A stretch of 33,607 nucleotides of DNA from Fredinandcohnia humi (GCF_001439915.1 NZ_LMBW01000006.1:33275-66881), one strand, 5' to 3'; counted from the first letter of the stretch, positions 23,445 through 32,717 are shown. A program made the numbers and translations. Notes: generated by a model not told the origin, from the letters alone.

Positions 23445-24134
23445 TTGAAATCATCAGCACTCATGATTCGAGATTATCCTATGGATGAAAGACCAAGGGA
23501 ACGATTAGTTTCCGACGGTGCTGACAGCCTTTCAAACCATGAGCTTTTAGCCATACTTTTACGAACAGGTTCGAAGGAAGAATCGGTCATTCAACTCTCA
23601 AACCGCTTACTGCAGCATTTTGAAGGTCTTCGATTATTAAAGGACGCATCTGTCGAAGAAATAACGACTATTAAAGGAATCGGAAAAGCAAAAGCCGTAC
23701 AAATTATGGCGGCGATTGAGCTTGGTCGAAGAATTGGCAAACTTCAATATGAAGATCGGTATGTCATCAGATCCCCAGAGGATGGCGCTAAATATGTGAT
23801 GGAGGACATGCGTTTTTTAACACAGGAACATTTTGTTTGTCTCTACCTGAATACGAAAAATCAGGTAATTCATCGCCAAACGATTTTTATTGGAAGCCTG
23901 AATGCCTCAATTGTTCATCCGAGAGAGGTGTATAAGGAGGCCTTTCGAAGGTCAGCAGCATCCATCATTTGCATTCATAATCATCCTTCCGGGGACCCGG
24001 CGCCAAGTCGGGAAGATATTGAAGTCACAAAGCGGCTTGTTGAATGTGGTAGGATAATCGGCATAGAGCTATTGGACCACCTAATCATCGGTGAACATAA
24101 ATATGTCAGTCTCAAAGAAAAAGGTTATGTGTGA
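23445..24134 (+). CDS. radC: RadC family JAMM/MPN-domain protein
   Basis: RadC family members have a helix-hairpin-helix N-terminus and a JAB1/MPN metalloprotease-like C-terminal domain. Their cellular function is still unsettled despite the name. The 229 residues show the HhH region with IKGIGKAKAVQIMAAIELG (about 79-97). The JAMM zinc motif is complete: H178, H180 and D191 (HNHPSGDPAPSRED). The start is TTG at 23445, 7 bases after a perfect AGGAGG. The gene lies between maf and mreB, as in B. subtilis and many other bacteria. Confidence 0.95.
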   Translation: MKSSALMIRDYPMDERPRERLVSDGADSLSNHELLAILLRTGSKEESVIQLSNRLLQHFEGLRLLKDASVEEITTIKGIGKAKAVQIMAAIELGRRIGKLQYEDRYVIRSPEDGAKYVMEDMRFLTQEHFVCLYLNTKNQVIHRQTIFIGSLNASIVHPREVYKEAFRRSAASIICIHNHPSGDPAPSREDIEVTKRLVECGRIIGIELLDHLIIGEHKYVSLKEKGYV

Positions 24135-24245
24135 CTATTAATTTTTAGTTTTGTATTATATAATATTGGTTATGAGTTTTTCGCCCGATAACACATTTTT
24201 GATTCACCATTTTTTATTCGCGTATCAGAAAGGAAGATACATATT

Positions 24246-25268
24246 ATGTTTGGAATAGGTACAAGAGACCTTGGTATAGATTTAGGTACGGCAAACACAC
24301 TGGTTTTTATTAAAGGAAAAGGCATTGCAGTAAGGGAGCCATCTGTCGTTGCGATGCAAACAGACACAAAGCATATTGTAGCGGTAGGGAATGACGCTAA
24401 AAACATGATCGGGCGTACACCAGGCAATGTTGTTGCACTTCGACCAATGAAGGATGGTGTCATTGCTGACTACGAAACAACTGCCACAATGATGAAATAT
24501 TACATTAATTCAGCGATTAAATCGAAAGGATTTTTCTCGAGAAAGCCATATATTATGGTTTGTGTACCATCGGGTATTACAGCTGTTGAACAACGTGCGG
24601 TGATTGATGCTACAAGGCAAGCTGGTGCAAGAGATGCATACCCAATCGAAGAACCATTTGCGGCTGCTATTGGAGCAAATCTGCCGGTATGGGAACCAAC
24701 CGGCAGTATGATTGTCGATATCGGCGGCGGAACAACAGAAGTTGCCATCATCTCTTTAGGCGGAATTGTTACGAGCCAGTCCATTCGCATTGCTGGAGAT
24801 GAAATGGACGATGCCATAATTCAATACATTCGTAAAACCTATAACCTTATGATCGGGGATCGTACTTCTGAAGCAATTAAGGTTGAGATTGGCTCAGCCG
24901 GTGCTCCTGAGGGTGTAGAGAACATGGAAATCCGCGGAAGAGATTTATTAACAGGATTGCCAAAAACAATTGAAATTACGGCTGAAGAAATTTCGGGGGC
25001 TCTTCATGACACGGTGTATGCGATTGTCGATGCAGTTAAAAATACACTTGAAAAGACACCGCCTGAGCTTGCAGCAGATATTATGGATCGAGGAATTGTT
25101 TTAGCTGGTGGTGGAGCTCTATTACGCAATTTGGATAAGGTTATTAGTGAGGAAACAAGTATGCCTGTCCTTATTGCTGAAAACCCATTAGATTGTGTAG
25201 CAATTGGTACAGGTAAGGCCCTAGACCATATTCATTTATTTAAAGGGAAAACAAAGGATTTACGATAA
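24246..25268 (+). CDS. mreB: Rod shape-determining protein MreB
   Basis: MreB is a bacterial actin that forms membrane-associated filaments and guides lateral wall synthesis with MreC, MreD, RodA and PBPs. The 340 residues begin with [20 protein letters not shown], containing the phosphate-1 motif. [16 protein letters not shown] (phosphate 2) and the adenosine-motif segment [15 protein letters not shown] follow. The ATG has AAAGGAAG upstream. A TATAAT at 24159-24164 may mark a local promoter, but no good -35 is seen. It leads mreB-mreC-mreD-minC-minD. Confidence 0.98.
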   Translation: MFGIGTRDLGIDLGTANTLVFIKGKGIAVREPSVVAMQTDTKHIVAVGNDAKNMIGRTPGNVVALRPMKDGVIADYETTATMMKYYINSAIKSKGFFSRKPYIMVCVPSGITAVEQRAVIDATRQAGARDAYPIEEPFAAAIGANLPVWEPTGSMIVDIGGGTTEVAIISLGGIVTSQSIRIAGDEMDDAIIQYIRKTYNLMIGDRTSEAIKVEIGSAGAPEGVENMEIRGRDLLTGLPKTIEITAEEISGALHDTVYAIVDAVKNTLEKTPPELAADIMDRGIVLAGGGALLRNLDKVISEETSMPVLIAENPLDCVAIGTGKALDHIHLFKGKTKDLR

Positions 25269-25278
25269 GGAACATATT

Positions 25279-25305
25279 ATAGTGGGGAACAGCCTTCCCC
25301 ACTAT
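25279..25305 (+). other. Hairpin without T-tract between mreB and mreC
   Basis: An 11-bp perfect stem ATAGTGGGGAA (25279-25289) / TTCCCCACTAT (25295-25305) with loop CAGCC lies in the 76-base gap. CTGTGTTGAAA follows instead of Ts, so it is unlikely to be a strong intrinsic terminator. It may stabilise the mreB mRNA end or act as a processing site, setting mreB above mreC. Confidence 0.6.
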
Positions 25306-25344
25306 CTGTGTTGAAATCATAGTTTAAGTAAGAGGGTGTAACAC

Positions 25345-26208
25345 ATGCCACAATTTTTTCTTAATAAGCGATTAATTATTTTACTTGTTTGTATCATCGT
25401 TCTAGTGGCATTGATTGGATTTTCCTTAAAAGAGCGTGACAAATTATCATGGCCGGAACAGTTTTTAAAGGATTCGGTAGGTTGGGTTCAAAGTATTTTC
25501 CATCAACCATCTCAAGCGATTGCTGGATTTTTTGAGGATATCAATCATATTCAAAATACTTTTGAAGAGAATAAGCTTTTAAAGGAAAAGCTGGATTCCT
25601 ATGGTCAGTTAGAAGCAAAGGTACAGGAATTAGATAAAGAAAATGAAAAATTACGTGATGTTCTGAAAAAAACGGAATCACTTGATCAATTTAACAAAAT
25701 TCAGGCCACGGTAATAGGACGTAACCCTGATCAGTGGCATGAAATTATAACGGTTAACAGAGGGAAACGGCATGGGGTGAAAGTTGACATGGCTGTTATC
25801 ACCTCAAAAGGTTTAATTGGTAAAGTAAAACACGCAAATGAATTTACGTCCACCATTCAGTTATTGAGCTCCCCAAATCGGATCAATCGCATCTCCGCCT
25901 ATATTCAAGGGGATACAAAGATTATGGGGTTAATTGAAGGATATGATGAAGAAAAAGAAGCCCTTCTATTTAAAATCAATACACCGGACGCAAAAATTGA
26001 AAAGGAACAAAAGGTACTTACATCAGGACTTGGGGGAATTTTCCCTAGTGAGCTTTATATAGGTGAGGTCATGGATGTTGTTCCAGATGATTATGGTTTA
26101 ACAAAGACTGCATATATTAAGCCTGCTGCCGATTTTTATGAAATCGATCATGTTGTAATTGTTGAAAGAACTATGATTGTTCCAAATGAAGAGGAGGAAG
26201 AATCGTGA
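25345..26208 (+). CDS. mreC: Rod shape-determining protein MreC
   Basis: MreC is a bitopic membrane protein that links MreB filaments to wall-synthesis enzymes on the outside. The 287 residues have one N-terminal membrane segment (about 8-26) and a coiled coil (about 67-115). The MreC beta-domain (about 118-280) has VIGRNPDQWHEIITVNRG, GLIGKVKH and ITSGL-like VLTSGLGGIFP segments. The ATG has AAGAGGGTG upstream. The last codons overlap the mreD start by 4 bases. Confidence 0.96.
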   Translation: MPQFFLNKRLIILLVCIIVLVALIGFSLKERDKLSWPEQFLKDSVGWVQSIFHQPSQAIAGFFEDINHIQNTFEENKLLKEKLDSYGQLEAKVQELDKENEKLRDVLKKTESLDQFNKIQATVIGRNPDQWHEIITVNRGKRHGVKVDMAVITSKGLIGKVKHANEFTSTIQLLSSPNRINRISAYIQGDTKIMGLIEGYDEEKEALLFKINTPDAKIEKEQKVLTSGLGGIFPSELYIGEVMDVVPDDYGLTKTAYIKPAADFYEIDHVVIVERTMIVPNEEEEES

Positions 26209-26714
26209 AGCGTTTCGTTCTTCCCCTTATTTTGACATTCGTTTTTTTATTTGAAAGCAGTTTTGTCGATTTAGTGCCAGCAGACATTTTTCATAAGGAA
26301 AATGTGTATGTACCACGGTTTTTGTTTGTATTGATTGCTTTTATAACAGTCTATTTTAATAAACCAATGGGGCTTGTTTATGGGGCTATTTATGGTCTGT
26401 TTTACGACGTTATTTATACTGAAATACTAGGAGTTTACTTGTTTCTATTCACACTTATCGCCTATCTTATTTCCTGGGCAAGTCGAATCCTGCAAACAAA
26501 TATATTTGTTATCTCACTTTTAAGTCTAATTGGGATAGTTGCTTTGGAATTTTGTGTGTATGGGGTTAATTTGGCAATTGGAATAGCTTCACTTTCAGTT
26601 GAACAATTTCTTCAAGTCCGAGTTTTGCCGACGATCCTATTAAATAGTATATTTTTACTAATATTTGCATACCCGTTTAAGAAATTACTAGGCACGCTAC
26701 ATATAGAGGAATAA
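26205..26714 (+). CDS. mreD: Rod shape-determining protein MreD
   Basis: MreD is a small polytopic membrane protein of the elongasome. The 169 residues are almost entirely hydrophobic with about five to six membrane segments, including FLFVLIAFITVYF and GLVYGAIYGLFYDVIYTEILG (two parts of one typical MreD stretch). The GTG start overlaps the mreC stop (GTGA), with GAGGAGGAAG upstream inside mreC. Length and position fit MreD. Confidence 0.93.
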   Translation: MKRFVLPLILTFVFLFESSFVDLVPADIFHKENVYVPRFLFVLIAFITVYFNKPMGLVYGAIYGLFYDVIYTEILGVYLFLFTLIAYLISWASRILQTNIFVISLLSLIGIVALEFCVYGVNLAIGIASLSVEQFLQVRVLPTILLNSIFLLIFAYPFKKLLGTLHIEE

Positions 26715-26795
26715 TGAGAATCTCAAAAAATGTTGAAAATTTAACAGGAAAAAGGGAGTCTCTTGTTGAAGTATATTACCATTGAGGTGAACGTC

Positions 26796-27479
26796 GTGAA
26801 AGGACAAAAACAGCAGTATGTTACTATAAAAGGGACTAAAGACGGACTAACGTTGCATCTCGATGATTCATGTTCATTTAAAGAACTAATCGCAGACCTG
26901 GAGGTTATGCTTTCCTTGAATCGCAAAACGAACAATGATGTTCCGTTTGTTCCTGTTAAAGTAAAAATCGGCAATCGTTTTTTAACGCAAGATCAAGAAG
27001 AAGAAATACGCTCCATTATTCGAAATAAAAAGCATTTAGTTGTGGATGTAATTGACAGCAATGTGATGACAAAACAGGAAGCCGAAGAGATGAAAAAAAA
27101 GCATGAGATTGTTTCAGTGGCAAAGGTAGTTCGCTCTGGACAAGTCCTGAAAGTGGATGGAGACCTTATGCTTGTTGGCGATGTAAATCCTGGGGCAACT
27201 GTTATTGCAGGCGGTAATATTTTTATTTTGGGTTCTTTACGCGGAATTGCACATGCTGGTTTCTATGGGAGAAAAGATGCAATCATTGCGGCGTCAGTTA
27301 TGAAACCTACCCAGCTTCGAATCGGTGATATAATGAATAGAGCACCAGACTCTGTTCAAACAGAAACGAATATAATGGAATGTGCATATGTGGACGATAG
27401 TGAGACAATTGTCGTAGATAGATTGCAACAGTTGACTCATTTAAGACCTAACTTAACAAGGTTAGAAGGGGGAATCTAG
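26796..27479 (+). CDS. minC: Septum site-determining protein MinC
   Basis: MinC blocks FtsZ ring assembly away from mid-cell, acting with MinD. From GTG at 26796 it has 227 residues beginning [17 protein letters not shown], closely like B. subtilis MinC. This start has GAGGTGA 6 bases upstream, so a TTG at 26763 is rejected. The N-terminal domain (about 1-100) is followed by a linker, then the C-terminal beta-helix (about 115-215) with [32 protein letters not shown] and AHAGFYG. The gene lies 2 bases before minD. Confidence 0.95.
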   Translation: MKGQKQQYVTIKGTKDGLTLHLDDSCSFKELIADLEVMLSLNRKTNNDVPFVPVKVKIGNRFLTQDQEEEIRSIIRNKKHLVVDVIDSNVMTKQEAEEMKKKHEIVSVAKVVRSGQVLKVDGDLMLVGDVNPGATVIAGGNIFILGSLRGIAHAGFYGRKDAIIAASVMKPTQLRIGDIMNRAPDSVQTETNIMECAYVDDSETIVVDRLQQLTHLRPNLTRLEGGI

Positions 27480-27481
27480 CT

Positions 27482-28282
27482 GTGGGAGAGGCTATAGTTA
27501 TTACATCAGGAAAAGGTGGAGTCGGTAAGACGACTACGTCTGCTAATGTAGGCACTTCCTTAGCTGTGCTGGGGAAACGTGTGTGTTTAATAGATACAGA
27601 TATTGGCCTGCGAAATTTAGATGTTGTCATGGGTCTAGAGAACCGCATCATCTATGATTTAGTTGACGTTGTTCAAGGTCGTTGTAAGCTTAAACAAGCT
27701 TTAGTAAAGGATAAAAGATTCGATGACCATCTATATTTACTGCCAGCTGCCCAAACAAGTGATAAAACTGCAGTAGAGCCTAGCCAAATGAAGAAATTAG
27801 TCGAAGAGTTAAAACAGGATTTTGATTATATTATTATCGACTGTCCTGCCGGTATTGAACAAGGCTTTCAAAATGCTGTTGCTGGAGCGGATAAAGCAAT
27901 CGTTGTAACCACACCTGAAATTTCAGCGGTTCGTGATGCAGACCGGATTATTGGATTACTAGAAAAAGAGGAAATAGAGCCACCGCGCCTAATCGTAAAT
28001 AGGATTCGAAATCATATGATGAAGACAGGTGAAATGCTTGATCTCGATGAAATCGTAACACATCTATCCATTGATTTGATTGGAATTGTTTCAGATGATG
28101 ATGAGGTCATCAAAGCTTCCAATAGTGGCGAACCGATCGCCTTGAATTCAAGCAGCAAAACAGCAATTGCCTATCGAAATATTGCTCGAAGAATTTTAGG
28201 GGAATCGATTCCACTACAATCGCTTGAAAACGACCAAAAGGGAATGTTCACAAAGATTAAGAATTTCTTTGGAGTCCGTTAA
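27482..28282 (+). CDS. minD: Septum site-determining ATPase MinD
   Basis: MinD is a membrane-associated ATPase that recruits MinC to the membrane. The 266 residues have the deviant Walker A SGKGGVGKTTT near the start, DTDIGLRNLDVVMGLENR (switch region) and IIIDCPAGIEQGF (Walker B). The C-terminal amphipathic membrane-targeting helix is FTKIKNFFGVR. The GTG start follows AAGGGGG. A terminator follows at once. Confidence 0.97.
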   Translation: MGEAIVITSGKGGVGKTTTSANVGTSLAVLGKRVCLIDTDIGLRNLDVVMGLENRIIYDLVDVVQGRCKLKQALVKDKRFDDHLYLLPAAQTSDKTAVEPSQMKKLVEELKQDFDYIIIDCPAGIEQGFQNAVAGADKAIVVTTPEISAVRDADRIIGLLEKEEIEPPRLIVNRIRNHMMKTGEMLDLDEIVTHLSIDLIGIVSDDDEVIKASNSGEPIALNSSSKTAIAYRNIARRILGESIPLQSLENDQKGMFTKIKNFFGVR

Positions 28283-28311
28283 ACCACCTTGCATAATAGG
28301 GTGGTTTTTTT
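28281..28311 (+). terminator. Terminator after minD
   Basis: The 8-bp stem AAACCACC (28281-28288) / GGTGGTTT (28300-28307) with an 11-base loop is followed by Ts to 28311. It ends the mre-min transcript before the sporulation pair. Confidence 0.85.
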
Positions 28312-28341
28312 GGCTTTTACTAGATAAAAAGCTTCATATTG

Positions 28342-28370
28342 TCATAACTGAACTCACTCAATCATACACT
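28342..28370 (+). promoter_or_regulatory. Sigma-E promoter of spoIVFA-spoIVFB
   Basis: TCATAAC (28342-28348), 14 bases, then CATACACT (28363-28370) closely match the sigma-E consensus, 7 of 8 in the -10 box. In B. subtilis the spoIVF operon is sigma-E dependent. Position just after the minD terminator and 37 bases before the spoIVFA ATG fits. Confidence 0.65.
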
Positions 28371-28406
28371 TGTACAAATAATATGGACAAGGGATGATGT
28401 GAAAAT

Positions 28407-29186
28407 ATGAGTAAGCGGGCAAACGATATTAGAAGGCGGATTGAAAAGAGGAAGCGTGAAAGAAACTCCACCCCTTCAATCCCTCGAAAAGCGGCTCCTC
28501 CCTTTTTAGCGAGTGATGAGGAACGATACGGGGGCAGCACATACACATCTATCGATGGCGGTGGACCAGGGGAGGGAGGGCATCCTCTGTTTCGAAAGGA
28601 AGTTTTTCTTTTTAAAGTGTTACTCTCGGCTATTCTTGTATTATCAATAGGAATTGTATATAAAAATCAATCCCCGACATTTGAGAATGTCCGGCAATTT
28701 GTATCCAGTACGATGGAAGCTGAATTTCAATTTGCTGCCGTCACCGAATGGTATAAAGACACCTTTGGCAGTCCACTTGCATTGATCCCGATTAATCAAA
28801 ATAAAGAAAAAGTCGACGCCCCTGCTTCAGGTAAATATGCTCTCCCAGCAGCCGGGAAAGTGACTGAAACCTTTGAAGCAAATGGTCAAGGCATTATTGT
28901 TGAAACGGACAGCAAGGTAGTAGAGGCAATGAATGCAGGAAAAGTGATTGAATTGGCAGTTAAAGGTGATCTTGGTAAAACAGTTGTAATCCAGCATAGT
29001 GATGGCTCTGAAACTTGGTATGGAAATTTAGGAACTGTTGATGTCATGCTTTACGATTATGTGGAAACAGGCCAAGAGGTTGGTAAAGTTCAAGAACCAG
29101 AAGGAGATAACAAAGGAACGTATTATTTTGCTATAAAGCAGGGTGAAACATTTATTGATCCGATACAGGTGATAAAATTTGAATAA
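28407..29186 (+). CDS. spoIVFA: Stage IV sporulation protein FA (SpoIVFA)
   Basis: SpoIVFA holds SpoIVFB inactive, with BofA, in the outer forespore membrane until a forespore signal arrives. The 259 residues have a basic cytoplasmic N-terminus (1-65), one membrane segment (about 67-86), and a C-terminal LytM/M23-like domain (about 145-258). The domain has lost the usual zinc ligands; YYFAIKQG stands where active enzymes have HFEIR. It is thus a non-catalytic, cleavable regulator as in B. subtilis. The ATG has AAGGGATG about 12 bases upstream. The end overlaps spoIVFB by 8 bases. Confidence 0.92.
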   Translation: MSKRANDIRRRIEKRKRERNSTPSIPRKAAPPFLASDEERYGGSTYTSIDGGGPGEGGHPLFRKEVFLFKVLLSAILVLSIGIVYKNQSPTFENVRQFVSSTMEAEFQFAAVTEWYKDTFGSPLALIPINQNKEKVDAPASGKYALPAAGKVTETFEANGQGIIVETDSKVVEAMNAGKVIELAVKGDLGKTVVIQHSDGSETWYGNLGTVDVMLYDYVETGQEVGKVQEPEGDNKGTYYFAIKQGETFIDPIQVIKFE

Positions 29187-30045
29187 ATATTTTAAACTCC
29201 TAAGAAAAATTGAAATACATCCATTACTTTGGCTCATCGTCGGTGTAGCAGTCATTACTGCACAATTCAGAGAGCTATTGATGCTATTTTTTATCATACT
29301 GGTCCATGAAATGGGACATGCTGCATGTGCCCATTTTTTTTCATGGAGAATTAAAAAGATTCAGCTCTTGCCATTTGGTGGTGTGGCAGAGATGGATGAG
29401 CACGGTAATCGGCCATTGAAGGAAGAGCTTCTTGTTATTTTGGCAGGACCCCTTCAGCATATTTGGATGGTGGCGCTTGCGTATTTATTAACAGTTGGTT
29501 CGGTTTTATCCGAAAAAACCTTTGATCTCTTTTTTTATCATAATGCGGTTATCTTTTTCTTTAATCTTCTTCCGATATGGCCGCTAGATGGAGGGAAACT
29601 TCTTTATTTATTTTTCTCTTACAGGCATTCCTTTTTTGAAGCGCATAAACGGATGCTTATTGCATCAAGCTTAGTTACGGTGTTCATTTTAATTGGGATG
29701 GTATTCTACAGCCCTGCTAATCTTAATCTCTGGGTCATCTTGTCCTTCCTGATATTCTCAATTATTATGGAATGGAGAAAGCGTCATTTCGTATTTATGA
29801 GGTTCTTACTGGAGCGTTATTATGGAAAGCAAGATACCTTTACGAAACTAAAGCCATTGGTAGTAGATGAATCGGAAATGGTTTATAACGTTCTATCCAT
29901 GTTTCAAAGGGGATGTAAGCATCCGATTGTGATCCAGAAGGATGGGGAAAATCAGCTGCCCCTTGATGAAAATGAGCTTTTACATGCCTATTTTAATGAT
30001 AAAAAGATTACTCAACCGGTTGGAGAGCTTCTCTACTTGTATTAG
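29179..30045 (+). CDS. spoIVFB: Intramembrane metalloprotease SpoIVFB
   Basis: SpoIVFB is the site-2-type protease that removes the pro-sequence of pro-sigma-K in the mother cell. The 288 residues contain about six membrane segments. The zinc motif is H43-E44-M45-G46-H47, and the third ligand D137 lies in NLLPIWPLDGG; these residues sit as in B. subtilis SpoIVFB. A C-terminal CBS domain (about 215-285) binds ATP in the known enzyme. The TTG start overlaps the spoIVFA stop, with AGGTGAT upstream, so the two are coupled. Confidence 0.95.
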   Translation: MNKYFKLLRKIEIHPLLWLIVGVAVITAQFRELLMLFFIILVHEMGHAACAHFFSWRIKKIQLLPFGGVAEMDEHGNRPLKEELLVILAGPLQHIWMVALAYLLTVGSVLSEKTFDLFFYHNAVIFFFNLLPIWPLDGGKLLYLFFSYRHSFFEAHKRMLIASSLVTVFILIGMVFYSPANLNLWVILSFLIFSIIMEWRKRHFVFMRFLLERYYGKQDTFTKLKPLVVDESEMVYNVLSMFQRGCKHPIVIQKDGENQLPLDENELLHAYFNDKKITQPVGELLYLY

Positions 30046-30105
30046 CGGTGCTGGATAGGTTACATTTAATACAAAAAGTGTAGCGTAAAAGCGAGGATTA
30101 AGAGT

Positions 30106-31572
30106 TTGAAAACAATTATTATGAATGTAAATACAAGTGAAAAGCGGATAGCGGTTGTTGAGGGAAAGAAAGTTCTTGAATTAAATATCCAACAACCAAA
30201 ACATAAAGAAATCGTCGGTAATATTTATAAGGGGCGTGTGATTGATGTCCTTCCGGGGATGCAATCAGCTTTTGTCGATATTGGCTTAGGCAGGAACGGT
30301 TATATCGGGCGAGAACAGCTTGTGGCCTTCCATCTCGCCCCCCCTAGTGAAAAAGAAAAAAGCATATCCCATTTTGTTAGACAAGGTGAGGAAATGATTG
30401 TCCAGGTAACGAAAGAGGGGGCAGAGCGGAAAGGCCCCAAATTATCTGGTCTAATTGAATTTCCTGGGGCTTCCCTTGTCTATTTGCCGTTTGGCAATTA
30501 TGTGGCTGTATCCAGGAAAATGAAAGAGGAAGAAGAAAGGAAGAGATGGCGCGAGTTCGGACAAACATTTCTTCAAAACCAAGAGGGTCTAATTGTTCGA
30601 ACGGCTTGTGAAAATCAAGCTGAAACAAAGATACTGAAAGAGCTTGAATTTGGACGAAGTCGTTACAAAACCTTACAGGACCAACAAAAAAAGTTTAAGT
30701 CACCAAGCTTATTATTTGATGCAAATAATCTCGTGGATAAAATTCTACTTGAGCATCGACTAGAAACGATTAAGGAAATTGTGATTGATGATGCGCAAAC
30801 GTTTCAACTGTTAAAGGAACAACTTGGTGAAGAAAAGGTCAGCTTTTTTCGTGGAAAAGAAAATATTTTTTCCTACTATAGGATTGAGAAAGAAATTGAA
30901 CGAAGTCTTAAGCAAATGGTTTGGATTGACAATGGAGCCTATTTGTTAATTGAACAAACAGAAGCTTTAACGATTATCGACGTCAACACTGGTAAATTTC
31001 AAGGAAAAGAAAATTTGCGGGATACCGTTTTTAAAACAAATGTAGCTGCTGCAAAAGAAATTGCGTTTCAGTTAAATCTAAGGGATATAAGTGGAATTGT
31101 CTTAATTGATTTTATCGATATGAAACAGGAAGATGAACGTCAAAAGGTAATTCAAGCATTAAGGTCTGTTGCAAAGGAAGATAGAAATCGTGTGACCATT
31201 CATGGATTTACCTCCCTCGGAATTTTAGAAATTACCCGTAAGAAGACACGCAAAAGTCTGTCCGCTATTTTACAGACGAACTGTCCAACCTGCTCGGGTA
31301 CGGGTCGGATAGATTCTGCAGAAACGGTTGTCTTTAAGCTTGAGCGGGAACTATGGGAGCAAGGGAAGGACCATGATGCTGTCTGGATTGAAGCAACTGA
31401 AGAAGTGAAACATGTATTTCTAGGAGCCCATAACGAGCATAAGAAGAGATTAGAAGAAGCCCTGTCAATTAAAATTTATATAACTGAATCAGCTTCATCA
31501 CAACATGAGTACACCATAAGACAATTAGGCAGCGATGAGGAAATTAAAGCAAGGCTAAATAATTTATCCTAG
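30106..31572 (+). CDS. rng: Ribonuclease E/G family protein (RNase G-like)
   Basis: This is an endoribonuclease that cuts AU-rich single-stranded RNA, often after sensing 5'-monophosphate ends. The 488 residues have an S1 domain near the N-terminus (about 35-125, GNIYKGRVIDVLPGMQSAFV). The catalytic Mg-binding aspartates are D292 (TIIDVNTGK) and D335 (LIDFIDM). Their 43-residue spacing equals that of D303/D346 in E. coli RNase E. The zinc-link CPTCSGTGRI has C393 and C396. The long C-terminal scaffold of RNase E is absent, so it is RNase G-like. The TTG start has GCGAGGATTAAGAG upstream. B. subtilis lacks this gene at the spoIVFB-rplU junction and relies on RNase Y and J, so its presence is a lineage marker. 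Confidence 0.93.
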   Translation: MKTIIMNVNTSEKRIAVVEGKKVLELNIQQPKHKEIVGNIYKGRVIDVLPGMQSAFVDIGLGRNGYIGREQLVAFHLAPPSEKEKSISHFVRQGEEMIVQVTKEGAERKGPKLSGLIEFPGASLVYLPFGNYVAVSRKMKEEEERKRWREFGQTFLQNQEGLIVRTACENQAETKILKELEFGRSRYKTLQDQQKKFKSPSLLFDANNLVDKILLEHRLETIKEIVIDDAQTFQLLKEQLGEEKVSFFRGKENIFSYYRIEKEIERSLKQMVWIDNGAYLLIEQTEALTIIDVNTGKFQGKENLRDTVFKTNVAAAKEIAFQLNLRDISGIVLIDFIDMKQEDERQKVIQALRSVAKEDRNRVTIHGFTSLGILEITRKKTRKSLSAILQTNCPTCSGTGRIDSAETVVFKLERELWEQGKDHDAVWIEATEEVKHVFLGAHNEHKKRLEEALSIKIYITESASSQHEYTIRQLGSDEEIKARLNNLS

Positions 31573-31592
31573 TTCAACACTGATAATTCGTA

Positions 31593-31621
31593 TTGACTCC
31601 ACCGGGTCTTTGTGATAATAT
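31593..31621 (+). promoter_or_regulatory. Sigma-A promoter of the rplU operon
   Basis: TTGACT (31593-31598), a 17-base spacer and TAATAT (31616-31621), with an extended TGA just before the -10, form a strong sigma-A promoter. It drives rplU-prp-rpmA. Confidence 0.8.
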
Positions 31622-31627
31622 TTTCAT

Positions 31628-31732
31628 GTTATTGTTTGTAGCACCCAATGCTACAACCGCTCAAATCAGGTAGTAAGTTTTCATCTTGAAACGCCTGTGT
31701 TTTGGCGAGTCTTAGTCCAAACTATTAGGAGG
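31628..31732 (+). promoter_or_regulatory. Ribosomal protein L21 leader
   Basis: This structured 5' leader lies before rplU. A 7-bp hairpin TTGTAGC (31636-31642) / GCTACAA (31650-31656) is followed by further pairing elements (CGCCTGTGTTTTGGCG near 31692). Position, length and the first hairpin agree with the Firmicutes L21 leader, thought to be autoregulated by a product of the operon. Which protein binds is not shown by the sequence. Confidence 0.75.
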
Positions 31733-31740
31733 TGCAAATT

Positions 31741-32049
31741 ATGTACGCAATTATTGAAACTGGCGGTAAGCAAATCAAAGTTCAAGAAGGCCAAGAAATC
31801 TATGTTGAAAAGCTTGACGTAGAACAAGGTGGATCAGTTACATTTGACAAGGTTTTATTCGTAGGTGGCGACAACGTGAAGGTTGGTAGCCCAACTGTTG
31901 AAGGTGCAACTGTTACAGCTAAAGTTGAAAAGCAAGGTCGCGCTAAGAAGATCATTGTTTTCAAATACAAGGCTAAAAAGAACTACCGTAAAAAACAAGG
32001 TCATCGTCAACCTTACACTAAAGTTACAATCGAAAAAATCAACGCATAA
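31741..32049 (+). CDS. rplU: 50S ribosomal protein L21
   Basis: L21 is a large-subunit protein that binds 23S rRNA. From ATG at 31741 it has 102 residues: [20 protein letters not shown] to the end, with the basic [20 protein letters not shown] signature near the C-terminus. AGGAGG lies 8 bases upstream; an in-frame GTG at 31732 overlaps that site and is rejected. The rplU-prp-rpmA order is conserved in Firmicutes. Confidence 0.98.
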   Translation: MYAIIETGGKQIKVQEGQEIYVEKLDVEQGGSVTFDKVLFVGGDNVKVGSPTVEGATVTAKVEKQGRAKKIIVFKYKAKKNYRKKQGHRQPYTKVTIEKINA

Positions 32050-32060
32050 GGCTTTCTATC

Positions 32061-32387
32061 ATGATAAAGATAACTATTAACCGAAATAGTTCAGATAGAA
32101 TCGATTCATTCACAATGAGTGGACATGCCGAATATGATGTTCCTGGTAAGGATATCGTTTGTGCAGGTGCCTCAGCAGTTGCTTTTGGTACCATTAATTC
32201 CATATATGCTTTATGTAAAGTAGAGCCAATATTGGAGCAAGAAAAAAATGGTTTCCTCCGCTGTCAGATTCCTCCTCTTGAGGATGAGACAAATGAGGAA
32301 AAGGTACAGCTCCTTCTGGAAGGAATGCTTGTATCCTTACAAACGATTGAACTTGATTATGGACAATATATGAAAATTCAATCATAA
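32061..32387 (+). CDS. prp: Ribosomal-processing cysteine protease Prp
   Basis: Prp (YsxB family) removes the N-terminal extension of L27 so that it can function in the ribosome. The 108 residues carry the catalytic pair H22 (SGHAEYD) and C34 (DIVCAGASA), spaced as in Staphylococcus Prp. The ATG lies 11 bases after the rplU stop; only a weak TAAGG is upstream, so translation may be partly coupled. Its substrate, L27, is the next gene. Confidence 0.95.
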   Translation: MIKITINRNSSDRIDSFTMSGHAEYDVPGKDIVCAGASAVAFGTINSIYALCKVEPILEQEKNGFLRCQIPPLEDETNEEKVQLLLEGMLVSLQTIELDYGQYMKIQS

Positions 32388-32415
32388 AACTTTATTTATA
32401 GGAGGTGGAATTACA

Positions 32416-32709
32416 ATGTTCGTAAGATTAGACCTTCAATTCTTCGCTTCTAAAAAAGGAGTAGGTAGTACTAAGAACGGACGAGATTCAATCTCAAAAC
32501 GCCTTGGTGCAAAACGTGCTGATGGTCAATTCGTTTCTGGTGGATCAATTTTATACCGTCAACGCGGTACTAAAATTTACCCAGGAGTAAACGTTGGCCG
32601 TGGTGGTGACGATACTCTATTCGCAAAAGTTGACGGAGTTGTTAAATTTGAGCGTTTAGGTCGTGACCGCAAACAAGTAAGTGTATATCCTGCAGCGCAA
32701 GAAGCGTAA
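32416..32709 (+). CDS. rpmA: 50S ribosomal protein L27 with Prp-cleavable extension
   Basis: L27 lies near the peptidyl transferase centre. The 97-residue precursor starts [10 protein letters not shown], then [15 protein letters not shown]. The LDLQFF extension matches the Firmicutes Prp cleavage motif, with cutting expected after F10. The rest is canonical L27 ([36 protein letters not shown]). AGGAGGTGG lies upstream of the ATG. A strong terminator follows. Confidence 0.97.
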   Translation: MFVRLDLQFFASKKGVGSTKNGRDSISKRLGAKRADGQFVSGGSILYRQRGTKIYPGVNVGRGGDDTLFAKVDGVVKFERLGRDRKQVSVYPAAQEA

Positions 32710-32717
32710 TCCCTAAT

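Noticed and set aside
24131-24164. Sigma-A promoter GTGACT ... TATAAT before mreB
   Set aside because: The spacer would be 22 bases, too long; only the TATAAT is mentioned as a possible box.
26763-26795. TTG start of minC at 26763
   Set aside because: The GTG at 26796 has GAGGTGA upstream and gives the usual MinC N-terminus.
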